The notes under the pieces are model-generated. The model was given only the letters and a program-made list of their open reading frames with translations, made no database searches and was not told the origin of the DNA. From contig CAJJDO010000069.1 in NCBI GenBank assembly GCA_905183005.1, forward strand, positions 76,961 through 140,960: a stretch of DNA of 64,000 bases, written 5' to 3'. How positions within the stretch are numbered: position 1 is the stretch's first letter; each line of letters begins with the position of its first letter. This DNA comes from Paramecium pentaurelia (taxonomy: Eukaryota > Ciliophora > Oligohymenophorea > Peniculida > Parameciidae). The position numbers and the translations under genes are program-made. Below are positions 13,561 through 25,567 of the stretch, in pieces.

Positions 13561-14520
13561 TCAAATTTATATGAAGAAAGAAATTCTTCATTAAGTCTTA
13601 GAAGTACAAAAGTAAAATAAAATTGAATATTCATAGATAATTAAAGATTTTTTTAAGTCAACACGAAGCAAATAAAAGATAAATTCTTGGAATGAAAGGT
13701 AATTGTAGGGCATTTCTATTTCCCATTCACATGATATAAATTTAATAGTAAGAATATGATGGTTCTATCATCAAAATTGAATATATAAATAGCAAAATAT
13801 CTTTTGCCTTATGAGAAAAGTTAAAATTGTAATCTACATGATTTAGATATACACTACTTAATGGCTTAAATAAGGGATATTTTGCATTTTATTAGGTCTC
13901 ATGTTTTTTTAAAACGTTTAATTGATAATTTTTGTTAAACTAATTTTGACTATAAATTAAATTTAAGCTCATCTTTATAATTAGTACTTGAAACAAGTTA
14001 ATAAAGTAATATAGCAGTTAATGTATGACATTTTTGATGTATTAAAATGTAGACTCTAAATGTTTTTTTTATTTATGTAATGTATTTTGCAATCTTCAAA
14101 TAAATCTTAAGAATTTATTTTAGAATAACTTTGAAAAATCTCCCCCAATTATAATTTGTATTACTTGATTATAATTTACATAAATTCTACAATATTTAAA
14201 TCAATTTGTTTGCATCTATTTTTGTTATTAATACATAATCAATTTTATGCCATTAATCAATATTAAATAGAAAAAATAATCATTTATCATCTTAAAAATC
14301 TATTAATTTCAAATCATATCATTTATCATTTAATATTTATCTTTTCTTAAATCAATTCTTATAATTATTTTTATATATGTTTGATACTTTGTAATATATT
14401 AATATTATTTATTTATTAAAAGTATGAGTATAGATTTAAAAATTTGACAATATTGTTTATCTATATCAAATTTATTTCAAACTAGATTTATTTTCTTCTT
14501 ACTGATATATTGAATTTAAT
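13561..14520. other. Intergenic, no gene seen
   Basis: No supported gene. The stretch at 14050-14450 is extremely AT-rich, with runs of TTAT and TTAAT. Confidence 0.35.
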
Positions 14521-14529
14521 TTGATGTAT

Positions 14530-15070
14530 TATTTAAGTATTGGAACTGAATCATTCATTTAAGTAAATTAAATGTTTCTTGAAGATGAAATTATTCTTAA
14601 ATATTTATCTAAAGCAAAATTAGATTAAAGTGAGTCAATAAATAGCTATATAGTTTATTCTTATTTTTAGTTTAATTATCTTGCATAATAGTCAAATCTC
14701 ATTACATTTATATGAATTGTATAATGAATAGTTTGTCAATATTATAATAATTAAAATTAAAATTCATTTAAGTAAGCATGAAGTAGCTTCTACTGCTCTA
14801 ACTATTTCTAATATATATATGAATTTCAGAATTCTCCTCCACTATTTTGAATTATTAATTTTTTAAGCTATCTTCAAAAATCTATACTACACTTTTACAA
14901 AAAATCAATTCTTTGATGTCATCTTAAACAACATTATTATTATGAAAATTTCTTAATCGCTTAAATTTCTTTTAATTATTTTTGATAAAAATAAAGCTTA
15001 CAATTTTATTCAATCGTAGTATATCATTAAGGTATTGAATTTTTTATCATTCATTATTTGAGATTTAAAA
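14530..15070 (+). pseudogene. Possible armadillo/HEAT-like fragment
   Basis: Two overlapping plus frames look helical and protein-like: YLSKAKLDQSESINSYIVYS (near 14600) and then, in another frame, LHLYELYNEQFV, HEVASTALTISNIY and FFDVILNNIIIMKISQSLKF (14700-15000). The helix pairs recall armadillo repeats. No start, no splice model and no stop consistent with a full gene was found. It could be an exon set whose introns I failed to place, or a decayed gene. Confidence 0.25.
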
Positions 15071-15255
15071 TAATTTCATACTTTAAATTTGATTTCTGAT
15101 CTACTCATTTTTCTAAAGAAGCTAAAAATGAAGACCAAAAAAATTAGTTATCTAGAATTAAAATTTCCATTCCAATTTATGTATGACTACTAATTTTTTT
15201 ATGGATTCCTTATAAAATAGGAAAAGAAATTATTTATATATTATATCATAATTAT

Positions 15256-16896
15256 TCATTTATTTAATAATTCATATATTGAATATCCTTGAGTTTTTTC
15301 ATCCCAAAAGACCAAATATTATCCATTTTTTGTAATAGTTCCTTAAATAGCTTTTGTTTCGCAATTCAATTACTCAACTATTTTGAACTTACCATTATTT
15401 ATTTCTCTAATGATATAAATATAGGTTTTATGTCTTACTACAATTAAATTCCTCTCCTTATTGTAAATTATTGGAAAACGATATTCATCAACTTTCTAAT
15501 TATTTATAATTAATTGAATTGTCTTCTCCTAATTTTCTTAAAAGACTCCTTCTTTTAATTCAAATACATAGAGTTTATCTATTTCTTTACCACCAGTTAT
15601 CCAAATAAATTAATTATCTTTAATAAATTTAACCTTAAGTCCTTCTTCTTAAATTGACTATGTATAGATGATAACTAAAATTGAATTAATCAATAAAAAT
15701 ACCTTTATTTTTTTTTTATAAATTTCATCCATTATAACAAAATGTTTGAATTCAAACTTATCTTATTCTTTTCTTTCCCAAATTATAATTTAATTCTTAC
15801 TATCTGCACATGATACTAATTATGTTTCTGATTAATTTAAACTTAATGCATTAACTTTATTTTCATGTTTATCCAATGAATACATGTATGTCAATATATT
15901 TTTATTAAAATCAACCTTCCATACTTTAATTGATTTATCAAAACTTCCAGAAAATAGTAAATCCTCATTTGAATTTAATATAATACATCCTACAATATTT
16001 GTATGTTATTAATAAGGTTTTGAACTACTCCAATCTATTTTATCCAATTGTTTCCAGCATCTTATTGTCTTGTCTCCTGCACTTGAAATAAGGAAATTCT
16101 ATTTCTTACTATAAACTAAACATTAAATCGAACTATTATGTCCTTACAATGTTTTAATCAATTTTATTGTTCCATTTAGAAAGCTCCATACTTTAATATC
16201 ATTGTATTCGGTTGATACCATAATAGACCCAGAAGAATCAAAAACTATTGCTTTACATTACACATTTTATTTAACAGATTAATCAATTAAATTTAATTTG
16301 ATTTCACTATTTTGTGACAAACTTGAACAACCAATGTTAATAAATTTTTCCTTTATCTATTTAAAGTTAAGTTTATCTTTATCTTGAATATATTAATTTA
16401 AGTTATTAGATAGTTTCGTCTTCCAAAATATATTAATATTATTGATAAGTTTTATATTAGATATATAATTAATATTCTAATTCTTAATAAAGCAATCTAA
16501 TTCATCATATAAACTGTATTAGTTGAATTATTAACTTTATGCCAATAGATTTTGAGTCCAATCTTGAGCTATGATAATCATAGAATCAAATAATTTCATC
16601 AATTATGTCTTTAATTCTTATATACTTTTGATACAAATTGATAATTATTGAACTGTCTTCTAAACAATATTTTCTAAGCTGTTCATATTTTGATCAATAA
16701 TATCCTCAATAATGTTGATTAATTTTTAAAATCCTATAGTTTTTGCATCTGATTCAAAGTTTTCCATGCATTTATTGCATAAAAGTCTTTGTTTCTTGTC
16801 TAGTTTTGGATCAAGTACAACCAAAAGTATTGGTTAGCCATGTTTGTGTTAACATTTAAATTCTTTTTCATTTTCTATCATTTTAGCTTTAAACAT
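15256..16896 (-). CDS. Zinc-finger (B-box-like) protein with C-terminal WD40 repeats
   Basis: An open frame of 547 codons (546 aa) starts at the first ATG after two upstream TGAs. The N-terminus has a zinc-binding pattern, FKCQHKHGQPILL...RLLCNKC. Residues of about 60-190 are helical and coiled-coil-like. WD40 blades follow from about residue 215: NDIKVWSFLNGTIKLIKTLQ, then GHNSS...SSAGDKTIRCWKQ and LLFSGSFDKSIKVWKVDF. A 28-nt GTATTT...TTTTAG segment near 15680 looks like an intron but would break the otherwise open frame if removed, so I leave it in. The gene shares its N-terminal module with those at 22960 and 40058. WD40 domains act as binding platforms; no enzymatic motif is visible. It is intact, unlike its neighbours on both sides. 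Confidence 0.85.
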
Positions 16897-17878
16897 TTAA
16901 TTAAATATATGTATTGTTTGTGATTAAGTTGGCTTCAAAATTCATAATCATGCAGGTTTGCTTAAATTCTAGATTTTATCAAATATAAAAAAGACTATTA
17001 TAATTATTTATTATGTATTTGTCCTTAAAATAGTTCGAAATAATCATTACATATAGTGAAATTCCTAATGTATATTAATTCAAAGCCACCATTTATTAAT
17101 TAACTGATTGATTTTTGCTCTATATTTGCAAAGCTTTAAATATATTTGATCTGCTCTAGTACTTTAAATTAATCAGAAGTTATTTGGGCTCCTTGCCGAA
17201 GATATATATATTTGGCTGCTTTGAAAAAGAAAGATTTTTTGACTCTGTGCCTAAATGATAGATAATCTATTTGAAACTACAAGTTAAAAAGAGTCTATTA
17301 GAATTTGTTCTTTTGGATCAAGAATGCTGAATAGTTTAAAAAATGCAATTATTATATTTTACTTTTCGTTCCAATTGTTTCTTAAGTTATATTAAGTATT
17401 AATATTGATTATTTATTAATCCCCCACATATTATTTAATCTATAGGAACTTTATTGCATAAATTATTTTAAGATAAAAATAGGATTTCAATAATAGATTA
17501 GAAACAATATAAAATCCATTTAAATCTATAAAAAAATCATTTGCTTAACTTAATAAAGGCATGAGAAAAGTACTCACTAAAAACCAAAATAATAAATTTA
17601 CTTATTAGGGGATTATTATTATTAATTTCTATGATGTTCTACCTGAATATGATAGCAAATGAATAGAGAAAAAATGGTCATTTTTTAAAATGAAACACAT
17701 CTCGCAACTATTTAGACATTTAAGGCTGTTGTATAAAATATAAATAATTTAAACAAAGATAATAAAATTGAAATAATGTCTCCGTTAACTTAAAATAATT
17801 AAATAAATATATACAAATATTAAGAAAGGTTTAAGTTTAAGCAATCTTTGTCCAAAAAATAAAAAAGAAATAATTATG
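16897..17878. other. Intergenic spacer between divergent genes
   Basis: Nearly 1 kb with no supported reading frame, between the WD40 gene (leftward) and the TLDc gene (rightward). It should contain both promoters. I see no conserved element I can name. Confidence 0.4.
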
Positions 17879-17908
17879 ATGGACATAGAGTCTGAGAATA
17901 AATAAATA

Positions 17909-18774
17909 GAATATAGATTTGTTTGTGTATAATACACAAGTGACAATCCCTTGTGCTAATATAGAACAAAAGAAGAAGTTAACTTCATGATAATTTAGAT
18001 AAATTTTAAAAAGATTTTTTTAATTTTTAGAAGTTTAGTGAATTAGAATAACTAACTAATAATCTAGAAACTTTGTAATAGAGTTATAAAAATTTGGATT
18101 TTGAAAGTAAAAAGATTTTTTAATAAATTAAGAAACTCTATAGTGTATAACAAAATAATTTAGAGTGAATATGAAAATAAATTAGTTAAGAAGCTAATAG
18201 ATTTATAATTAGAATTATAAATTAAAAAATTAATTGAAATTACTAAAGGAAAATTTAAAGAAAGAATAAATAATAATAATTAATGTTAATAAAAATAAAG
18301 AGAATAATAAATATGCCATTAAAATTAAAGATAATGATACTTAAATAAAAGAAATATAATTAAGGTTTGATAAATTATAATTAAATAGTCTTAAATTATT
18401 AATTGAAATAATTATGAAATACTATAAAACCAGATTTACTTCAAGATTAATACTGGATCATACTAATTATAAAAAATTTAGTTTAAAAAGCTAGTATAAT
18501 TATCAGAAATTCAATTTTTATCTATTAAGGTGCAAGAGATGGGTTAAATAATTAATGATATTGGAGTAAGGTGAATGGAAAAAGTAATTTGCTTATGGTC
18601 TTTAAATCAAAAAGTGATCATATCTTTTGAGCACACTCTCCTTGTATATGGGAAATATGTGGGAGATCATACATTATCATCTTTCATATTTTCATAAACC
18701 CATATTTAACCTTAGAAGTATGATGCTAAATAATATGCTATTTATTTTAATTCAAATTATGGTCCTTCATTTGG
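17909..18774. repeat. Left copy of an 866-bp duplicate flanking the N gap
   Basis: This block reads the same as 18955-19820, base for base as far as I compared by eye. It begins gaatatagatttg and ends ccttcatttgg right at the N run. Identity running exactly up to both gap edges is the mark of an unmerged contig overlap and not of a biological tandem repeat. Confidence 0.9.
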
Positions 18775-18954
18775 NNNNNNNNNNNNNNNNNNNNNNNNNN
18801 NNNNNNNNNNNNNNNNNNNNNNNNNNNNNNNNNNNNNNNNNNNNNNNNNNNNNNNNNNNNNNNNNNNNNNNNNNNNNNNNNNNNNNNNNNNNNNNNNNNN
18901 NNNNNNNNNNNNNNNNNNNNNNNNNNNNNNNNNNNNNNNNNNNNNNNNNNNNNN
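18775..18954. other. Assembly gap, 180 N
   Basis: A run of 180 undetermined bases. Because the flanks are the same sequence, the real distance is probably negative (an overlap) and the N run probably hides nothing. Confidence 0.95.
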
Positions 18955-19820
18955 GAATATAGATTTGTTTGTGTATAATACACAAGTGACAATCCCTTGT
19001 GCTAATATAGAACAAAAGAAGAAGTTAACTTCATGATAATTTAGATAAATTTTAAAAAGATTTTTTTAATTTTTAGAAGTTTAGTGAATTAGAATAACTA
19101 ACTAATAATCTAGAAACTTTGTAATAGAGTTATAAAAATTTGGATTTTGAAAGTAAAAAGATTTTTTAATAAATTAAGAAACTCTATAGTGTATAACAAA
19201 ATAATTTAGAGTGAATATGAAAATAAATTAGTTAAGAAGCTAATAGATTTATAATTAGAATTATAAATTAAAAAATTAATTGAAATTACTAAAGGAAAAT
19301 TTAAAGAAAGAATAAATAATAATAATTAATGTTAATAAAAATAAAGAGAATAATAAATATGCCATTAAAATTAAAGATAATGATACTTAAATAAAAGAAA
19401 TATAATTAAGGTTTGATAAATTATAATTAAATAGTCTTAAATTATTAATTGAAATAATTATGAAATACTATAAAACCAGATTTACTTCAAGATTAATACT
19501 GGATCATACTAATTATAAAAAATTTAGTTTAAAAAGCTAGTATAATTATCAGAAATTCAATTTTTATCTATTAAGGTGCAAGAGATGGGTTAAATAATTA
19601 ATGATATTGGAGTAAGGTGAATGGAAAAAGTAATTTGCTTATGGTCTTTAAATCAAAAAGTGATCATATCTTTTGAGCACACTCTCCTTGTATATGGGAA
19701 ATATGTGGGAGATCATACATTATCATCTTTCATATTTTCATAAACCCATATTTAACCTTAGAAGTATGATGCTAAATAATATGCTATTTATTTTAATTCA
19801 AATTATGGTCCTTCATTTGG
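18955..19820. repeat. Right copy of the 866-bp duplicate
   Basis: Same sequence as 17909-18774. The true locus most likely passes once through this sequence and continues at 19821 (caatgaatatgatatt), which completes the TLDc domain. Confidence 0.9.
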
Positions 19821-20559
19821 CAATGAATATGATATTAAAATAGGAAGTGACTTTACAAAAGGTTATTCCAAATTAGATATCTCATATTCATTTTCTAATT
19901 TTAAATATGGCCATTATGATCTAGATTTATTTGGATAAATTAAACCAGAAATAAAAGAATGCCAAATATATGAATCGTAATTAAGTTGAATTTATATTGC
20001 TATTTACAATTATTAATATTTAAATGTTACAGATTGAACTTTATTATGCATTATTTAACTACATTATTAAAATCTCTATGATAACTTAAATTTAAATTAA
20101 TCAATTTTACTATAATTCGATAATTATTTATGATTTTTATTAAAATAGATAGTTATTGATTTCATTATTACTGTAATTTATTAAATTTATAGATTACTTT
20201 AAATTTTGAGTAAATATAGATGACTTAATAAAAACTATGATATTGAATTTCTTCATAATCAAAATAATTGATTTTAAAGAATAATATAAGTATATTGGTA
20301 ATAAAGTAAAATTAAGATTAATTGAACTGTTTTAATTTTTAGAATAATAAACTATACTTTCTTCTTTTACCTTATCATATTTATTAAATGTATAAATGAT
20401 ATAACAAAGAGATTTATTTATCAAATCCAAAAAATAATAGATTAGGCTAAAACTAATTAATTTACTAAAATGCAACTCAAACTTCAATATCAATAATCTA
20501 TTTGCTATTTTTAATAGTTTAACACAAATTATCATACTAAACACAATAACCAGCAACAC

Positions 20560-22570
20560 TCTTAATTATAATAAATATTGAATATCATTAACAAATTTTG
20601 GACAATTGACTGAAATTGCTAAGCAATCAAAAAGAGATGAGTTAGTGGTGATATTTGCTCATCCATAAGTTGTACTAGTATGTTTTTTACATAATTTTGA
20701 CAACTTCCAATGTAGAAACAATTAGGATTTGCAGCATGAATACTAAGATATAATTAATGAATAGTTTTAGACAACACAAGCAGAAATATTTGAATTGTAT
20801 GAACACTAAGGAGAAGCCAGTGAACATTCTTATTTAGGATAATTTGTTGCATGAACATGGAGATTTATAAGTCGGACTTAAACTATATGAGCTGCATGTT
20901 GCACAAAAACCAGAACCAGATTAAGTGGAACTTCATCTTGACATCATTAAATTATTGGAGTAGCAATTTTTTGAAGAGGGATTTCTGGGATTTGTGCTTT
21001 CAATACAAACACCAATTGTTTACCATTAACATAAGTTAACATTGGATGCTGATAAAGGAATTCAATATAGGTACATTATTGTTTATTAATAAAGATTGTT
21101 GCAGCTTGCAGCTACACAAGAAGCTTTTATTGTTGTTTTCATTAGTGGTTACAAAAATAAGTATGATTAAAATTTTTGATATTGTTTTTAAGTTGCAATA
21201 TCTGAACACATTGTGATTTAGTTTATTGTTAGTTATTTAAGTTATATTATTAGTTATTATTGATTCTGTGTTTATTTAACTTTTTGTTTTTATTAATTAA
21301 TAATCGTAATAAAAAAAAATCATCATATTTGTAATACTTAAATTAACATAAGTGTTTTCACATTCTGATACAATTGTTGTTCCTCCTACAGTTCCTTATG
21401 AAATTGTAACTGAACATTGATTTGGTTTTGGTGGACATATATAATTTTATTGAAGTAGTAAAAATATTTTTGATATTGCTGCACAATAAATTGAATAATT
21501 AGCACATACTCGAGAATTAACACCATATAGATCTGAACATGATAAAAATGTTTAACATGTATTTTAGGTTGCTGAAAAAGAGCATCTTGGATTTGAACTG
21601 CAAATTCCTTGTTAAATAATTTAATTGCAAGGTTTATTATAACAACTTGGGGTTGTGATAGCAGTTGACCAACAACATTAAGGATTTGTTAAACAATCAT
21701 ACTAGAAAGTTAACTAATTACAAGCGCATTATCCAGGTATTTATTTTTATGATATTAATTAAATATTTAGAATAGTCTATAAATTTTTCTAATATATTTA
21801 TATTGAATTAAAATTGTTTAATTTCTTTATAAAAACTAGAAATATTTATTCATGTTGAACTATTTTAATTTATTGTTGGAATCCATCTTTAAGTGAATCC
21901 TGTATTTGCTGAACAATTAACTGAATTAAATTCTGGAGATGTAACTAAATTAATATAAGAGGGATATAAGTATTTTTCGACCATTGACATAATTACATTT
22001 CTCCAATTTTAAATAATGACATAACAAATTTGCATGATGCAAGAGTTGTAAAATTAGCGCAAGTAAGTTATTAACATAAATTATTTGCATAATAACAATA
22101 ATCAGATAAATAACTGCAAATTTGCTAAATATTTATATAATTACATGTTATTACTTCATGACATGAATCAGTAATATATAAAAATACTATCCGATCCGTA
22201 AGTACTACTACAAGTAGATGGTGACATTGATCCACAAGTAATAGTTAGGGATGAAGTACAATTTGCTCCATCGTAACCTCCAAATTAAGTAGAATAAGCG
22301 AGACATAGTTAAATACTTAATCCTACTCCACTGATTGAATTACTTGAAGTGAAATTTTGACAAACACTTATAATTATATTCAATCCACAACCAATTGTTT
22401 ATGCATAAACTTAATTGCTAGAAATTTTTAACAAGGTTATTGGGTACATATGTTATTAATCTGAACACAAGATTATCATGTGGCATTACTACAATCCCTC
22501 TATATCATGTATTAATAAAATTAGCATTTTGGAAACATATTAGAAGGACTAGAATAACAAATTTCTCCAT
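20560..22570 (-). pseudogene. Cysteine-rich surface-antigen-type gene, decayed
   Basis: On the minus strand an ATG at 22570 opens a signal peptide, MEKFVILVLLICFQNANF. Cysteine-periodic pieces follow in shifting frames: DCSNAT, then a TGA where tryptophan is usual, then QSCVQINNICTQQPCQKF; later CTSSLTITCGSMSPSTCSST, CANFTTLASCKFVMSLF, LCQWSKN, NPQCCWSTAITTPSCYNKPC, CSSNPRCSFSATQNTCQTFL, SGSGFCATCSSYSLSP and CLAISVNCPKF. This spacing is that of Paramecium immobilisation/surface antigens, GPI-anchored coat proteins expressed one at a time. Intact family members are several kilobases long and usually intronless. Here about 2 kb remain, with in-frame TGAs and frame changes, so I call it a pseudogene. 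Such genes tend to sit near telomeres. The opposite strand also has long open frames, which are antisense artefacts. Confidence 0.65.
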
Positions 22571-22959
22571 AATTTTATAATTATAAAAAATGTGAAAAGT
22601 TAGTTTAGTAATGGTATAATAAAATCGTCATTTTGGTTTTGTTATTTAAGAATGTTTTTCATAAATTTCTTAATAAATAAATAACATTTTAGATGTATTT
22701 TATAAATTAGAGATATATTTAAAGCATAAAACTAAGATATTAAAGGAATTTTTAGAAAAGATAATAAGTAAGAACTTTAGGGTTAATCATTATATTAATG
22801 AGATGCTGAAATAATAAATTTAAATTATATGTTAATACTATAAGGAGAAAGGTAGGTAAATAAACTGGCTATAGATATTTCTTACAATTTATATTTATAT
22901 ATTTAATTGATATCAAAAATTATATTAATCGTAATATGTAATAAAACCTAGTTTATTGT

Positions 22960-25379
22960 ATGAATCATCCTAATTCTTTGGTAACCCATATATGCATAGG
23001 ACTACATCTATGCCAAAGAAAACTTTGCTCAGAATGTTAATATCAACACTAAAATATTATATAGGATCTTTAAAATTCTACTATGTCTCTTCATTTTTTA
23101 AATTTTTTTTTATACCTATAAAAGGAGATTAAATACTTCCTTTTCAAACTCTTAAAAATAATCTTCAATAAAATATAGAGTAATTCTAATTAAATGATCC
23201 AATTCGACTTAATCGAGCCAAACAAGAATTCAAATAAGCGATTTCTTAAATACAATAAACATTCTCCTCTTTGATCAAAGAGATGATTGAATCTTCTAAG
23301 AAAATATTTCAAGAGATCGAACAAATAGATAAATAGTTTCTAGATTTATTAAGTTCAAACATTGAAGAATCTAGTAATTCTAATCTTTATAAAATATCTG
23401 AAATTCTATAATAGAATCATCTCAAATTTTGGTAACATCAAAAACAAAATTGTTATAAAATACTAGATGAAAACAAACATTATCTCATTTCGATATGCGA
23501 AAATGTAGCAATTAAAATGAGAGAAAAAATAAAGACAATTAATTCTGAAAAAATAGGGTAAAAATTTAATCTAGATAAAGATTTAATGTCTTTCAAAATT
23601 CTAAATTATTAGGAATTAATCATAGTGATTTTATTTATATAAATAATGAGATAATCTCAAAGGTAAATCACTAGATAATATTTTTAGCAAGGAAATATGA
23701 GGTTTAACTAAAGAGAAGGCTTAATAGACATTTTAGGGTTTTCTTAAATTGAAAATGCATTTAAAGCCTTTTAAATTGAGTTTTAACAAGGACAATTATG
23801 CTATATAGAGGATGGAAAGATATTAAGGATGTATATCTTTTATATTTAATTAGCGAAATTGATAATGATTAAAATTCTAATAAAGAGATAATTACAAATT
23901 ATGATTAATTATGTAATTTGAAATGGATAGGAGAAGAAACTGAAACTAAATAAAAAATTTCATTATGGAATGCTTATTGGGGAAAACAATTTCTAGAATT
24001 AGAAGGTTTATATGATAAAAAAGGAAGGAAGTAGGGCTTTTGGAGTGAGCCATGTAGAAACTATAGGTAATTTAAGTAATTTAATCTAGTATTCAACTTC
24101 AAGTAGTTTATGCAGGAAATTATCATAATGGGAAAAAATAAGGAAAGTGGAAATTAAAGAAGAAAAATTCAAAAGAATTTGTTACAATGTAATTCTAAGT
24201 TATATAAAGTGGTGGAGGAAATTATAGTGAATATGGTGTGAAAGAGGGCTAATGGATAGAATTATGCGATGAAATATTACCTTAATAAAATCAATTAATA
24301 ATTGATATTGGCAAATATTAAGATGGACATAAGATGGGATGTTGGAAAAAATATATATATGAAGAATTCTTTTTTATAAAAAATAAACTAATGTTTGTAT
24401 TTAGTTATTTTTAGTGGTGGAGGAGAATTTGAATTTGGAATTAAAAATGGGAAGTGGAAAGAGTTTCATTATAGTTTTAAAGAGTAATTATTGTTTATTA
24501 ATAAAATAAATAGAGTATTTTTAGTCATTTTTGTTGGTTATTATAAAAATGGATTAAAGATTGGTAAATGGAATATTCATATAAAGGAAAATAATGAATA
24601 ATAATTAACTATGTAAATAATTAATTTTATTATATTATAGAGGAGGCACTTATAATAATTTAGGTTAAAAGAATGGATATTGGAGTGAATTAAGTAATTG
24701 TTTTCATTAATCTCATTTCACTATTTTTAATGGATAGTATAAGAATGGAATAAAGTATGGAAAATGGACCATATAACATAAAATGAAACAAAGCAATTAA
24801 ATTGAAATAATGTAATTGAATTTTAATACAATTCATAGAGGAGGCGGTGAATATGATGAACAAGGATTAAGGAATGAAGATTGGATTGAAATATTTTAAA
24901 ATTATGATTAGTAAAATAATTATTGTATTAGATATGCTTAAATAACATTTAAAGGAAAATATATAAATGGATTAAAATAAGGATAATGGGATATATTGTA
25001 TTAAAATAATAAAATGTGTATTTTTAATGTTAGAATTATTAGTGGTGGAGGTAATTATAATAATGATGGAGAAAAATAAGGAAAATGGACAGAAGTTCAT
25101 GAAAATTTTAATCTTCAGGCATGCAATATTTTGTATGTAGGAAATTATATGTAAGGGAAAAAATAAGGATAATGGCAAATGATAATATAATCTAGAGAGG
25201 AATAAAAATAATAAATGTATGTGATCTTACTATAGAATAGTTGTGGTAGTTATGAATAAAATGGATTGAAAAGTGGAGAATGGATTGAAATCAACTAAAA
25301 ATATGAATAATATAATGTTGTATATTAAAATGGTATTCAAAAGGATGTTGATGAATAATAATAATTTATTTAAATATGA
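22960..25379 (+). CDS. Zinc-finger protein with GGGxYDExG / GxW repeats (MORN-like, Paramecium-type family)
   Basis: The start MNHPNSLVTHICIGLHLCQR is followed by KLCSEC, a short B-box-like zinc site. Helices follow (IFQEIEQIDKQFLDLL), then from about 23940 a series of repeats with halves GGG-x-Y-(D/N)-x3-G-x-K-x-G-x-W and Y-x-G-x-Y-x-N-G-x-K-x-G-x-W, for example GGGNYNNDGEKQGKW and VGNYMQGKKQGQW. At least eight introns of 22-28 nt can be placed. Most lie just before a GGG at the same phase (exon ending AT, next exon starting with the base that completes an Ile codon). One frame change near 23107 falls in a T9 run and may be a sequencing error. The stop is TGA 25377-25379. MORN-like repeats are usually membrane- or cortex-associated; the function of this family is not known to me. 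It is a paralogue of 45327-47205. Confidence 0.75.
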
Positions 25380-25567
25380 ATAATAGTTAAAGTATTTGAT
25401 ATATTTATTATTATATTTTAATTATTATAAAATTAATTAATTTAATTAAACGTATATTTTGTTCATAGTATTACAATTATAGATATTATTAAATTAAAGG
25501 GAGTTTTAAATTAATAATATATATATTTCAAACAGTTTTTGATGTTAAAAACATATGATATCAAATT

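Larger units (their letters stand above)
17879..19989 (+). pseudogene. TLDc-domain gene, interrupted by the assembly gap and probably defective
   Basis: The gene starts MDIESENKQIEYRFVCVQYT, continues with a coiled-coil region (KFSELEQLTNNLETLQQSYK) and ends in a TLDc domain: GARDGLNNQ, then YWSKVNGKSNLLMVFKSKSD, then YAIYFNSNYGPSFGNEYDIK and YGHYDLDLFGQIKPEIKEC before TGA at 19987-19989. TLDc proteins are linked to oxidation resistance and V-ATPase regulation in other eukaryotes. Two small introns can be placed (GTGAAT...AATTAG near 18160; GTATAT...GGGAG near 18642). Even so, two in-frame TGAs remain inside the TLDc domain: one before YWSKV, and one replacing the glycine expected after HIF. 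A frame change after KEEVNF near 17985 is also unexplained. The same lesions occur in both flanks of the gap, as expected if the flanks are one sequence shown twice. Sequencing errors are the alternative explanation. Confidence 0.6.

Noticed and set aside
15683..15710. 28-nt intron in the WD40 gene
   Set aside because: GTATTT...TTTTAG looks splice-like, but removing it would break a frame that is open and WD40-like on both sides. Left for RNA-seq to decide.
18627..19015. ORFs running through the N gap
   Set aside because: They consist mostly of unknown residues and overlap the duplicated flanks of the TLDc locus.
20582..22500. Long plus-strand open frames that first looked like an unknown gene
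   Set aside because: The opposite strand gives a signal peptide and cysteine-periodic sequence. The plus frames have no start, stop or domain and are antisense.
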